64,000 nt of DNA, taken from NCBI GenBank assembly GCA_949130495.1, contig OX422213.1:55313284-55377283 (forward strand), given 5' to 3'. The notes under the pieces were generated by a model that worked only from the letters and a program-made list of their open reading frames with translations, searched no databases and was not told the origin of the DNA. A program made the translations under genes and the position numbers. This document shows, piece after piece, positions 13,241 through 24,984 of this stretch. This DNA is from Sambucus nigra. Its lineage: Eukaryota > Streptophyta > Magnoliopsida > Dipsacales > Adoxaceae. The number at the start of each line of letters is the position of its first letter. The first letter of the stretch is position 1.

Positions 13241-13422
13241 TCATCCCCGGCAACGACGCCATTTTGATCGAGCAAGTTGTCGGGATAAAAGCACTAACCC
13301 AATTAAGATTTAAAGAAAATCATTCCCGATAACGACGCCATTTCGATCGAGTATGTTGTCGGTATCAAAGCACTGAACCAATTAAGATTCAAAGCAAATC
13401 AACGCTGGAAACAATACCATTT
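13241..13422. repeat. 79-base tandem repeat carrying the primer binding site of element N
   Basis: Units begin at 13241, 13320 and 13399 (period 79; about 2.3 copies). Each contains the primer-site region and the last LTR-like bases GATCGAG. The best primer site is in the unit farthest from the LTR (13244-13261). The unit touching the LTR is degenerate (AAATGGTATTGTTTCC on the minus strand). Confidence 0.85.
13244..13261 (-). promoter_or_regulatory. Best-preserved primer binding site of element N
   Basis: The minus strand reads TGGCGTCGTTGCCGGGGA, one base from the tRNA-Asp type consensus. It lies about 160 bases from the LTR because of the tandem repeat. Confidence 0.75.
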
Positions 13423-14928
13423 TGATCGAGTGCAAAATGCGTGTGCGTGTAAGGTGCACGGTCATTATTTTCGTTTTGCCTACTCAATACAAACAAACCT
13501 AAATTACTACTACACTTGCGAGGCAAGCACAACGGTAAGTTGGGTTTCGAAAATCCACAGGGACGAGTTGCTACAATTTAGATGATTTAGTGCTCCGAAA
13601 TAAAAGTGCAAAAGGTGTATTACAAACTAAAAAGGAAAGATGCATAAAAGGGAAATGTTAATCTAGGCATGTGTATTGAAACTAGACTAACAAAGCGAGT
13701 AAAACTATAGGTTGCGTCGAATATCCCTTACCTGAGTTAATTTGTATAAAATGGATACATGGGTTGACGAGTTATTAAGAATGCATCTTGTTTCGGCAGT
13801 AAATTGAATCAAGGGTTGTCACGCCCCTAAATCCGCATAAAAGCCTAATAAGATTTTGGCGTCAACAAATACCCCAAAAATTGCGCATGAAAGGTCGTAA
13901 GCACGGGACATACATGACCTGCCTCATGAAATATCCTAGGCACAATAACTAGGACAACACTCCCGAAATAGACTCGTAAACACCATCACTGAAGTAAAGC
14001 AACGCGTCAACTCGAGTGAGTTCCATTCGAACACAACCTAATTTAATTTAGCTAGAAAGCATGTTAAAAACGCGGTAAATAAACGCGATAAAACTACACT
14101 AGAAACCAATGAAATCAAAGCATGTAAACCTAAATTAGAAAGCTTGTAAATTAACTAGAAAGTAAGAAATGAAGAAATACAAATTATATTAAAGGAGAGG
14201 ATGATGAATAGTGCAACATTCAATCCAAATGGGGTGTCAATGCAAGAACAATTGAAGAAGAACTCTCCAAATCACCCAAACCCTAAGTTATTCTAAGCTA
14301 AAACTATCCTAAAACGTGTATATTTGTTATTACATAAAAAATGGGTATTTATAGTAAGTGGGAAAAAGAAGAGAAAAGAAAAGGAAAAAGAACTAAAAGG
14401 CCAAAATATCTCCTGGAAAGAGGGGATCGATCGATCGACACCTTTGGTCGATCGATCGATGATGGAGAAAATATCCACTGTCAATGAGGATCGATCGATC
14501 CATACTTTTGATCTATCGATCGATCAATCAGGGGCAGCACATTGCATTGTTGTTTTGGTTTCCATGCTTTTCTCATCGGCTAAAATCACCGTAAATTCTT
14601 CGTTATGAATCGGATTCGCGCACCGTTCATTGTTGCGCGAAGCTAGAAAGGAGGGATACAACTTTCGTGTTGGGCCAGGTGCCCAATATGTGAAATGACT
14701 AAATTGCCCTTGAACGTGAGACTGTGTACGAAAATCAAGCGGAATGCGTCCGAACTTCACACTTAGCATCCAAATACCTATAAAAGCTCAATTAACCCCT
14801 GCAAAACATGTTAAAGTAGAAATCTGAGCTTGTCTGGTCAACGAGCATAAATATTGGAAATAAGATACCCGAGAGGGATAAAATGTGTAGGTTCGGAGGA
14901 TAAACTACGCAATATTTACGTATCATCA
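13423..14928 (-). repeat. 5' LTR of element N
   Basis: This is the upstream LTR on the minus strand, reading from TGATGATACG (at 14928) to CTCGATCA (at 13423). The minus-strand TATA box TATAAATA is at 14353-14346. The GATCGATCGAC hairpin at 14425-14460 lies about 70-115 bases upstream of it. Confidence 0.88.
14346..14353 (-). promoter_or_regulatory. TATA box of element N 5' LTR
   Basis: The minus strand reads TATAAATA, conserved at 9260-9267 in the partner LTR. Likely core promoter of N. Confidence 0.55.
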
Positions 14929-14933
14929 TCGAC

Positions 14934-15842
14934 TCAAAATTTCCGGCACCCCATGGCCTAAAAATCATGGGAGGTACATCTCTTATACCCTCGCGCCCTC
15001 CCGTTAGCGAGTTCATACCTTGTGTGCTCCTACGTGCTCTTGTGTGATTTAATTCTTGCATTTTATTTTGAATGGAATGATGAATTAAATTAACTAAGAC
15101 CTATGCCTGGTCACTCACGAGAAGGGATTTTATCACTCGACTCAATCACTTATCCTTTGTGTGCTACCCTACCCATCACTAATTTAAAATCAATCAACTA
15201 GATAGACCCATAGGATACAGTGTTCGTAGGCCCCTTTTTATCATTTTAACTTGTAGGATAACTCGTAGAGTCCTCTCCACAGGGCAAACCCTCGAACGGT
15301 TTGCTTTGCGGCACGGAAGTGTCCAGGGAAACTGGGTTTTAAGTGCGGCCACCCAGTAAAACGGGTTTGTGGTATCCCCAGTGTTGTACCGGCCGATTGT
15401 TTTATCGTAGTAGCTTTGTGGCGAATCTCTGTGGCAAGACACTTGTCATCGTGTGATTAAAGTAGGAACACACATTTTGCAAAATGCGATCACTCATATA
15501 AATTATGTGATTTTTATCACTCGCGGATTTCATTAAAATTTGACTACCCGTTTCATTAAATTTCAAGATAAAAAAATTGTCTATATGCTAGTTAGGATTT
15601 TTCCCCCTCAACTTGTGTGTGTCCAATTCCTTTTTCGGTAGTCAATTTTAGTGAATTTGTCCAAATTCTTAGAGTCCAAACTCCCCACACACACTCTTTT
15701 CTTCCAAAAAATCAAAAAATATTTTCTTCTATTATTTTTATAAAAAACTCAAAAATATTTTCTTTCTTTCCAAAAAAAAAAGAAAAACTCCAAAAATATT
15801 TTCTTTTTCAAAAATAAAAAAACCAAAAGTTTCCCTCTTTGC
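14934..15842 (+). other. Element B 5' leader, right part
   Basis: This is the leader resumed after N, leading up to gag. It ends in an A/T-rich stretch of repeated AAAATATTTTCTTT motifs (15710-15815). No gene is supported. Confidence 0.6.
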
Positions 15843-17412
15843 ATGCCCACGTGGCAACGTGTTAATCATCGATTAATTCATTCTCGTAGTCTTTCTCCCA
15901 TCTCTTACACATTAGGAGAACCAAGTGTTCCCCTTGCTTCTTCCATTCCACCTATCACCTTGAGTTGTCCTCGAGTTGACATCTCCACTCCAATCATTCA
16001 TCCACCCACAATGGCTAAAAAGCGCACCTTAAGGGACAATTTTTCCCTGATAACAGCTACCCCACCATCATCCATAGTTCTTCCACCCACCCCAGCAGTT
16101 CAATTTGAAATTAGCCCGATGACCATTTCCATATTGCCAAATTTCTATGGCCTTGAACGTGAGTCTCCATACACTCACTTGCGAAAATTTCTCACGGTTT
16201 GTGTTACTTTCAAAAATCAAAACCTAGATGAAGAAAATGTTCATCTTCGCTTGTTTCCATTATCTCTCCATGATAAAGCATCCATTTGGGTACATTCCTT
16301 GTCACCGGATTCTATCCACACATGGGGAAAACTTGTGAAGAAGTTTATGTCAAAGTTTTATCCCATAAGTAAAAACAATGAGATGCGCCAAGCCATTCAT
16401 GATTTTTGCCAAAAGCTAACCGAACAATTTTGTGAAGCATGGGGCCATTTTCAAGACTATATAAATAGTTTCCCACATCATGGTCTCAATAAGAGTTGCC
16501 TCAACCATAGTTTTTATAATGGTCTCATTACCTCCTCTCGCACCATGATTGAGTCCATGCACAAAGGCAAATTCATGCACTTAACTCCCACCGTCGCCAA
16601 TAATTTTCTCCTCGAATTAGGCGATGACTCCCAAGAATGGGAGGACACAAATGAATTTTCGATATCCGAGCCACCACGAGTAGGTAGCACTTATGAGGTA
16701 AAAAATGATCCCGATTTTAAAACCTTGCTACATGGCTTAAACACTTTGACTAAGACAGTTGATGCTCTCAGTTGTTCTATGCGACAAAATGTTTCTCTTT
16801 CTAAACTAGTGATGAATGTCATCGAGTCTAGTTCTTCTTGTCATGTATGTTTAAGTCAAGATCATTTAACTCATTTGTGCCCCCTTATTCAAGATGATCC
16901 CGAACCCACTCTAGCCCAAGCATGTGCCTTTGATACCACTAGGAAACCCGCACCACCATAATTTACTTACAATCCGAATAATAGGAACCATCCCTATTTT
17001 TCTTATAAGTACGACAATCACCTTGCTCCATCACAACCACAACAACACGTTGTTGGTCCACCAGGGTTTCACCAAAACCAATAAAAGCAACATCGCCCTC
17101 TTTTCCAACACCACCATGCTCAATACCACCACCAACACCATCCATCATCCTTTATCCCCCAAAGATAACCGTCCAACCCCACTCATCAAATTGTCCCTAT
17201 CCCACCTTCATCCTATGAGTATTCACAACTTCTTAGTTCTAACCGAGAGTTGGTCCCTCAACCCCCTTATTCCCCTCTACCCCAATCATCCACCTCCTAT
17301 ATCGAGAATCTTCTCATTCAATTTATCATGACTCAATAACAAACCACGCAAGCACGGACTCAAGCCATCCAAAGGCTTGAGCAATGTCTTAATCAGTTTG
17401 AGTCAGAGTGAG
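15843..17412 (+). pseudogene. gag: Element B gag (Athila type, broken)
   Basis: An open frame of 372 codons from the ATG at 15843 contains the retrotransposon gag domain. Its start is NFYGLERESPYTHLRKF (about residues 100-116), then the LRLFPLSLHDKASIW segment and the W-x-L-V-x-K-F core. A cysteine/histidine cluster (CHVCLSQDHLTHLC, about residues 336-349) is the position of a zinc-binding knuckle. A stop at 16959-16961 ends the frame, but the same frame continues with further stops (many look like CAA to TAA) through proline- and glutamine-rich sequence to about 17412. In Athila elements gag and pol form one polyprotein, and the frame here is shared with the protease downstream. Confidence 0.85.
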
Positions 17413-18784
17413 AGAAAGGTAATTTTTCGAGTCAACCCATTCCTAACCCTAAGGGTAATGGAAAGGAGTCGGATTATGAGGTTGGATCCACTTCCACTCC
17501 ATCCACATACCATGCGGGCATGAAAGCGGTGAGTTCTGTACGATCAGGTAAATAGGTTTACAATGGTGTTGATGCTCCATGTGATGTTCCACTCCCACCA
17601 ACCCAGAATTTCCCATTACAACCACTCCTTAAGGTGCTAACATCCCATAAATCCGCCGATAAGAATTCATCTAAACCTACTGAGGCCACCACTGCCTTTG
17701 TCCCTAAAGAACCCTTCCCTCATAGGTTGGCCCCAATAATGAATGCCCAAAAATTTGATGAGATCAAGCAAGTTTTTTAGAATGTTCATATAAACATTCC
17801 ATTCCTCATCGCGATTCAACAAGTTCCCTCCTATGAAAAATTCTTGAAGGACATGTGCATTGTTAAGCGATGGACGAATGTGCCTCGTGATGCCTTTGTC
17901 ATTGAGCAAGCCACGTCCCTTATCCATGAGACTGGTATTGTGAAGTATAAAGACCATAGTCATCCTACTGTCTCTTGCATGTTAGGAGATAAGTTCACTA
18001 CTCGGGCTTTGCTTGATATTAGAGCGAGTGTTAATTTGCTACCGTACTCTCTCTACCTTGAGTTAGGTTTACAAAACATGAAACCTACACGGGTTTCCCT
18101 TCAACTTGTAGACCGTTCTGTGAAAGTGCCTAAAGGAATCGTTGAAGATGTTTTGGTGAAAGTGTGTGACTTTTATAACCCCGTGGATTTCATCATCTTA
18201 GACACTCTTGCTCCCAACCCAACCAATATTCCTATCATTTTGGGTCGCCCCTTTTTGGCAACTGCCAATGCATCATCAATTATCGAGGTGGGTCAATGAA
18301 TCTTTCTTTTGGTAACATGACTGTCGAAGTCAATATTTTCCACCTCATGCAACAAAAGGCCGATGTTGATTCTATTGATGAGGTTTGCATGATTGACTCC
18401 TTAGTCCAAGATATGTTGGATCACACCTACCAAGAAGATCTTATCCACCAATGTTTGGCTCACTTTGGGTTCGACTTTAATATTGATTCCTCCATCTCCG
18501 AGGTAAATGCCTTTTTAGATTCCACCCAACTGATATACACTTCCACTTGGGCTCCTCCATTTGAGACTTTCCTTGTCGATACTCTTCTTTCTGTGGATGA
18601 CCCAGTCTACCAGTGTCTCGATATTCTCCCACACTCTGTTTCTGCGTCTGAGTTCGATGTCGCTCTTGAGACACCACCTAGTTTAAAGCTTAAGCCTTTA
18701 CCTACTGAGTTGAAATATACTTTCTTAGGCCCAAACCAACATCACCCCATAATTATTTCTTCTGACTTGATGCCGGATCAATAA
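17413..18784 (+). pseudogene. pol: Element B protease and linker (broken)
   Basis: The retropepsin lies near 17990-18290. The active-site motif reads ALLDIRASVNLLP where Athila proteases have D-x-G-A-S, so the glycine after the catalytic Asp is replaced by Arg. The flap/C-terminal signature IILGRPFLATANA follows. Near 18270 a TC duplication shifts the frame; the linker then continues from 18296 (LSFGNMTVEVNIFHL, typical of the Athila protease-RT linker) to a stop at 18784. A stop at 17778-17780 lies upstream. Confidence 0.8.
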
Positions 18785-20298
18785 GAGCAATTGGTCCACA
18801 CTCTCAGTCAACATAGCACTGCTTTAGGGTGGACCATTTTCGACATTCAAAGTGTTAGGCCCAATGTCTATAGCCATCGTATTCCTTTATAGGATAATGC
18901 CAAGACTTATCATGAGCCACAACGACGACTCAATCCCATAATGAAAGAGGCCGTTCGAGATGAAATTTTGAAACTTATTAATATTGGTATTATCTACCCC
19001 ATTTCAGACAGTCAATGGGTCAGTCCCATTCATGTGGTGCCTAAAAAGTCTGGAGTCACCGTTGTCAAAAATATTAACGATGAGCTTTTGCCTACCCACA
19101 TAAAAACTCTCTGGCATGTTTGTATTGATTATAAAAAACCCAATGATGTCACTCACAAATACCACTTCCCTCTCGCATACATTGACCAGATGTTTGAACG
19201 CTTGGAAGGCCATACTTACTACTGCTTCCTTGATGGATATTCAGGGTACAACCAAATATGCATTACCCTGAACACCAAGAAAAAACTACCTTTACCTGTC
19301 CATTTGGCACATTTGCGTACTCTCGTATGCCCTTTGGCCTTTGCAATGCACCTACGACTTTTCAAAGGTGTATGACTAGTATTTTCAATGACATAGTGGA
19401 GCATTTTATCGAAGGCTTTATGGATGATTTTTCTGTATTTAGTCCATCCTTTGAACAATGCCTATCTCACCTCACTGTGGTCCTTCAGCATTGTCAAGAA
19501 AAGAAGTTGGTCCTAAATTGGGAAAAATGCCATTTCATGGTTAAAAAGGGCATTGTTTTAGGTCATGTTGTCTCCAGCTCCGTTATTGAGGTAGATAAAG
19601 AAAAAGTCGACTCGATTTCCTCACTCCCCATTCCTAAGTCTGTTAAGGACATTCGGTCCTTCTTAGGACATGCGGGCTTCTACCGGCTCTTCATTATGGA
19701 CTTTTATAAAATCACTCGACCTTTAACAACCCTTCTATCCAAAGATGCCCCTTTTATCTTTGATGAAGCATGTGTTTCCACCTTTGAGAGCCTAAAAGCT
19801 GAACTCACTTCCGCTCCTATCATGCAACCTGCCAATTGGTCTTTACTATTTGAACTTATGTGTGATGCTTCTGATTTTTCACTTGGTGTCGTGCTTGGAC
19901 AGACATTTAACAAGAGCCCACATGTCATCTATTATGCTAGCAAATCCCTGCATGATGCTCAACTTCAATACACAACCACCAAAAATGAGTTGTTAGCGGT
20001 TGTGTTTGCTCTTGATAAATTTTGCTCATATTTCATAGGTTCCCCTATCATCTTGTATACTGACCATGATGCCCTTAAGAACCTTCTTCATAAGAAGGAT
20101 TCCAAAACCTCATTGATACGTTGGATTCTCTTACTCAAAGAGTTTCACCTTCAAATTTGCGATAAGAAAGGTTGTGAAAATGTTATTGGTGATCATCTAT
20201 CTCGCATTACTGTCACGTCTAACTATGATCCTGTTCCCAATTCTAAGTCATTTCCCAATGAATATTTTTTCCATCTCTACTTCGCCTTGGTATGCTAA
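18785..20298 (+). pseudogene. pol: Element B reverse transcriptase and RNase H (broken)
   Basis: RT begins with the NVYSHRIPL and IIYPISDSQWVSPIHVVPKK segments and has the palm motif FLDGYSGYNQI near 19220-19252. A frameshift near 19255 moves the reading to another frame. That frame then runs intact for 346 codons (19258-20298) with PFGLCNAPTTFQRCM and the catalytic FMDDFSVF. RNase H follows, with LMCDASDFSLGVVLGQ and YTDHDALKNLL, and ends at DHLSRI. Stops at 18782 and 18890 also lie in the first part. The catalytic residues visible are intact despite the frame breaks. Confidence 0.88.
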
Positions 20299-21520
20299 TA
20301 TGGTCAAATTTCTTGTTACCAATCAACTTCCCAATCGTTGGTCGAAATAGGATCGATCCAAATTCATGGCGAATGTGAAATATTTCTCTTAGAATGACCC
20401 ATTCCTTTTCAAATATTGCACTGATCAAGTCATTCGTCGATGTGTTCCTGAGTGTGAATAACCCAGTATTCAGTCCTTTTGCCAAAATAGTTCTTGTGGA
20501 GGCCACTTTAGCTCAAAGAAATCTGTCGACAAAATTTTGCAAAGTATTTTCTTTTGGCCCACCCTTTTCCGTGATGCCCATCAATATTGTTAGGCTTGTT
20601 CCAATTGCCAACACTCTGGGCGTCTCTCTCGTCATCATATGATGCCTCTCACACCCATCTTTATTGTGGAAATTTTTTATGTGTGGTGCATCGATTTCAT
20701 GGGACCATTTCCCTCCTCTCATGGTTTTTAGTATAGTCTAGTTGTTGTTGACTATGTTTCCAAATCGATCAAAGCAATTGCTTGCCGCACCAATGACCAT
20801 CGAGTTATGGTCCAATTTCTCAAAGATCATGTCTTCATTAGTGATGGGGGTAAACATTTTTGTAAACTAATCTTTGAACAGCTTGTCAAAAAGTATGGTG
20901 TTACCCACAAGGTTGGTCTCTCTGCCCACCCACAGACTTGTGGTCAAGTTGAGGTCTCCAACCGCGAGATCAAGAAAATTCTTGAAAAAATCATCAATCC
21001 TAATAGGAAAGATTGGTCCTTACGCTTGAACGGTGCATTGTGGGCATATCATACTGCTTACAAGACACCAATTGGCATGCCTCCTTATCATTTGGTCTTG
21101 GTCAAGCCTTTCCACCTTCGTGTCGAGCTTGAACATCATGCTTATTGGGTCGTCAAAGCCCTTAATTTTGATATTGATGAGGCGGGTATCGATAGGAAGC
21201 TGCAACTTAATGAATTAGAGGAAATTAGAAATGATGCCTATGATTTGTCCAAGAAGTATAAGGACAAGATGAAGTGGATCCATGACCACAACATCACGCG
21301 CAAAGAATTCCACCCTGGTCAAAAAGTTTTGTTGTATAATTCTCGATTGCATCTCTTTCTTGGGAAATTGAAAACCAGGTGGCCTGGACCCTTCATTGTT
21401 GAGTCAGTTACCCCTTATGGTGCCATCACCGTGCAAAATCCCAAGGATGGTAGCCTCTTTCAGGTCAATGGTCAATGCTTAAAACCTTTCTTGGAGCTAG
21501 GCTCCACTCACATAGAATAG
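20266..21520 (+). pseudogene. pol: Element B integrase (broken)
   Basis: A one-base shift near 20266 starts the integrase frame. The zinc-binding region is degenerate and full of stops (20350-20620). The catalytic core shows Asp in CIDFMGPF, Asp in ISDGGKHF and Glu in GQVEVSNREIKKIL. About nine residues normally between the FLKDHVF helix and ISDGG are missing. From 20807 the frame is open for 237 codons to 21520 and includes the C-terminal GPFIVESVTPYGAI domain. The sequence stops at LGSTHIE. Confidence 0.85.
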
Positions 21521-23526
21521 ATTGACCTTGTTGACACCATTTATGAAGACTGACCGTTCAGTCCTGTTTGGGGGTGATTCTTATCCCTCGATTTTTCTGC
21601 CACCCCGTTCCCTTCTTGCTTATCATTTATTTTTGGGTGAGTTCTGATTGGTCTGGTTGAACACGTTAAACTTAGCACTACCGAGAGGCAACCTGAATTT
21701 TCAGAGTATGAGTCATATCCTGTTTGGGGGTGGTGTTTCACACCACCCAATGTTCTATCATGATTATATACTTATACATATTTTTCTATTTCACTCATTC
21801 ATTCAAGTTTCATCTTAGCTTCACATGTCCCCTTCATTAGTGGTTGATCCTGGTAATATCTTTCCTACCTTCTGCTCTCAATTTTAAAAATTATTTTATT
21901 TAACATCGAGGACGATGCTCCTTTTTATTTGGGGGTGGAGAATTTTATCAAAATCGTACTTCTTTTGAATTTTTTTTTTATTTTTTAACCTGATTTTTAA
22001 AATTTCATGCAGTTTCTTTCATCTCATTCAGTGACATGAATTTTCTATCATCCATCTTTCAAAAGCCTAGGAATCAAGCTAGATAATATTTTTTCTAATA
22101 GCTTATGTAATACATAACAAGGTATTTTTCACCATGAATTTCTAGACTCAATAAAATTTTTGCACTTATCAAGTCGCTATGGTTTAGAGTTGAAGAGTAC
22201 TATAATTCCCAAGAGAACCTTAAGGATCACTAGTAGAGACTTTAGCTTGTGTTTTGTTCCTTTCACCCTTTCAAAGTGTTTTACATAAACTCCGAGGCAC
22301 AAGTTGATTCAACTTCTTTTGGGTATGCACTTTAATTGTTGTATGATCTCATTATTCTTAATTTTTGGCTTGATCTCTGAGAATGACATCTTTTTCGAGT
22401 TGTAAGAAACATGTGTCTTGAAATTTGTCCCGATGAATTTTCACCCATACATTACCCATTCACTTCACCCATTACTTTCCCATTTTTCACATATTTCCCC
22501 ACACCATCACTGATCATCTCCATATCATTTTTCATTTTCAAATAAAATAGTGTTGATACCAAATGTTAAATGTATTCAGTGTTGTTTTAAAAAGAGAAAG
22601 AAAAACAAGAAAAAAAAGGAAAATAGAAAAAACAGAAAAAGAAAAAAGAAAAAAAAATATAGAGAAAAAGAAAAATAAATCAAAAAAAAGAGAGAAAAGA
22701 AAAGAAAGAGAGTTTGTAGTCAGTTTTATGTAATAAAGACATTTGTTCTTCAAGTATATAACACTCTTCTATCACATCCATCACTCATCATTCATCCATA
22801 CATCACCATCCTTACCCCATCCTTCCTCATTTCATTTCCCCCTCACCCATATTCATCCACATTTTCCCCTCGGTGTTCGGGCAAATGAAGGTCAACGTGG
22901 TGAATAACTCGACGTTCTCACTATAATGATTATCATTTCTTTCAGGAGATCACTTTTCTTTCAAATTGTACGTTCTTTCTTATATATGTGTGAGACGTTT
23001 GAACTTTGTTACACTTACTCACCTCCTCACACACAAGAGAGATACACTAACCCTAATCTCGATAGTTCATTTGAGAGAGTTATATCCAGTGAGATTTGAA
23101 GTTGAAGCATTATTTGTGATAAGGCAATCTAGGAATTAATCTTATGATACTTGACCCATTTTGACTGATTCACACGACACACGTTGAGTTCTAGAAAGGA
23201 TGTGCCTTGAGTATTTTAGTTAAACGTTTTACACATTCTAGCTTGTATTTCTGAAATCATTTCTCTCATGATGGATTGTGCAATTATTCTATGTCTAATA
23301 AGAGATAGACTGTTGTTTGCAAATAAGAATTTTATGGGTATATTCCCTGTAGTCCCTCACGAGACACAACTCGTCCTGTAGAGAAAACTATAGGTTTAAA
23401 GGCTTGTTGCACGTGCTAAGTGCAATCGCAAGTGCACGCGAAAGTGGTACACTTTTGGTTACTTATCTTTGTCTTTCTCTCTATCTTATTACTCGAGGAC
23501 TAACAATGCTCTGTTTGGGGGTGGTG
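21521..23526 (+). other. Element B 3' non-coding tail
   Basis: No envelope-like frame is seen in these 2 kb. TTTGGGGGTG-type purine tracts occur near 21567, 21722 and 21936, and again next to the LTR. A purine-only low-complexity block occupies about 22590-22710. The phrase CATCGAGGACGATG just before the third tract is common in Athila/Tat tails. Confidence 0.6.
23514..23526 (+). promoter_or_regulatory. Polypurine tract of element B
   Basis: TTTGGGGGTGGTG lies directly before the 3' LTR start TGATAAGC, the expected plus-strand primer. Confidence 0.8.
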
Positions 23527-23895
23527 TGATAAGCACCTAAAATTGTACATTTTATATCCCGAATTGACGTATTTTAGTTGCTAATTCTTGGCAATTTGGG
23601 TCTTATGCGCTTTATTGTCTATTTTGTAGGTCGAATGCACATTGTGGTGTTCAAATGAGTATTTCAAGGAAATTATGTGGATTATGGATCTAATTACCCT
23701 TATCTTGTACCCTAGCCTATCCTAAACCTAACTAAATCTTTCCCGAACCGTCTGTGTTTAGTTTTTCCCCATTTTATTTTATTTGTGTCATTTTATTTTC
23801 AGGGTTTATTCTATTATTTTATTTTATTGAGTCATGTATATATTTTTAGGATTTTTATATTTTAATTTTTAGCACGTCGTGTATTAGCTTTTATA
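23527..23895 (+). repeat. 3' LTR of element B, truncated
   Basis: It matches the first 370 bases of the 5' LTR and stops matching after TTTTATA. About 2.45 kb of LTR is missing. The break is followed by 26 bases (23896-23921, with GGTAAGT twice) that match neither B nor A, then copia sequence. Confidence 0.85.
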
Positions 23896-23921
23896 ATGGT
23901 GGTAAGTATAGTGGTAAGTGT

Positions 23922-24108
23922 TACGACAACCTTGGCAAATTAAGCTCCCAAGAAATAGTTAGAGGTCTACCCAAAATAAAATCTATCTCAAATGTTGTGT
24001 GGGGGCCTGGCTAAGAAGGGAAGATAGTTAAAGCATCTCACAAGAAAGTTAAAGAAATTTTAACCAACAAACCTCTATAGCTTCTCCACATGGATCTTAT
24101 GGGTCCCT
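23922..24108 (+). repeat. 187-base copia segment duplicated on both sides of element B, right copy
   Basis: About 91% identical to 4998-5184 by hand count. Unlike the left copy it continues straight through the B insertion point (GGGTCCCT then CTATAACTG). Confidence 0.85.
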
Positions 24109-24830
24109 CTATAACTGTAAGACTTTATGGTAATAATTATATTCTAGTCATGGCGGATGATTTCAATCATTTTACTTGGGTTGCTTTATTAAAATAAAAA
24201 TCTGACACTTTTCGTGAATTTTTGAAAATCCTTTTACGTATTGAAAATGAAAAGGATACCTAAGTAAATCGAATTCGTAGAGATAGAGGAGGTGATTTTA
24301 AAGACTTTGGTGTAACATAATATTATGACTACAATGGCAAAAAAAACATGAATTCATTGCTCCTAAAATTCCACACCAAAACGTTATAGTCGAGCGCAAG
24401 AATCGTACAATCCAAGAGATGGCTAGGGTAATGATACATGCAAAGAATTTGCCAAAATACTTTTGGGTTAAGGCTTTTTAGATAGCATGCCACATAATTA
24501 ATAGGATTTATCTTAGAAAAAATACCAAACAGACTCCATATGAACATTGGTATGGAAAAAAGCCCAACTTAAAATATTTTCGAACATTTGGTAGTGTATG
24601 CTATGTTTGTAAAGACAGAGAACACCTGTCTAAATTAGAAACCCGTCGCGACAAAGATATCTTTTTGGGTTACTCGCTTAATAGTAAGTCTTATCGTGTT
24701 TATAATATGCGTACAAAAAGTCAAATGGAATCCATAAATGTGATTGTTAGTGACACTAGTGTTAAGGGCAATAACAAGAGCCAACTATAGTGGATGAGTA
24801 TGAAAATCTTTAAAATTATGACTCTCTAGA
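24109..24830 (+). pseudogene. pol: Element A integrase core (broken)
   Basis: Copia integrase fragments are readable in several frames. The first part has YILVMADDF and the FTWVALL segment (about 24130-24195). The second Asp region is damaged (RRDRGGDFKD). The third part, in another frame, has the Glu helix VERKNRTIQEMARVM (about 24390-24430), then FGSVCYVCKDREHLSKLE and IFLGYSLNSKSYRVYN (24585-24710). Stops occur at several sites. Confidence 0.75.
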
Positions 24831-24984
24831 GATAGTTGATTATTTACCAAATGAGACCCAGAAAGTACCTAACTGGGTAACTAAAGATCATCACTTAGAT
24901 AAAATAGTCGGTAACCCCAATGAGTTTGTTCTTACAAGATCCCAATTACGAAATATTGCTCATTTTGCATGCTTTGTATCCCTA

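Larger units (their letters stand above)
8336..14928 (-). mobile_element. Element N: non-autonomous LTR retrotransposon nested in B
   Basis: The direct LTRs are 8336-9847 and 13423-14928 (1512 and 1506 bases, about 92% identical in the part I aligned). They are flanked by perfect 5-base duplications TCGAC at 8331-8335 and 14929-14933. On the minus strand the primer site TGGCGTCGTTGCCGGGGA (tRNA-Asp type) follows the right LTR, so transcription runs leftward. The 3.6 kb interior has one long acidic reading frame (13070-12003) and no gag capsid, protease, RT or integrase. Sharing the tRNA-Asp primer and the TGAT LTR start with B suggests that an Athila-type element could supply its proteins; this is inference. 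Confidence 0.88.
5185..23895 (+). mobile_element. Element B: Athila-type Ty3-gypsy retrotransposon nested in A
   Basis: It starts with a full 2.8 kb LTR (5185-8011), followed by a tRNA-Asp type primer site. It carries an Athila-like gag, protease, RT, RNase H and integrase in gypsy order, a 2 kb non-coding tail with TTTGGGGGTG purine tracts, and a 3' LTR cut off after about 370 bases. The gag domain wording (NFYGLERESPYTHLRKF) and the RT motif FMDDFSVF match the Athila lineage. No envelope-like frame is recognisable after integrase. Multiple stops and at least three frameshifts make it inactive. Element N is inserted in its leader. Confidence 0.88.

Noticed and set aside
22538..22753. Poly-Phe/Ser minus-strand frame
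   Set aside because: It is the complement of the purine-only block in the B tail.
21521..23526. Envelope-like gene of an Athila element
   Set aside because: No long frame or membrane segment is found in any frame on the plus strand.
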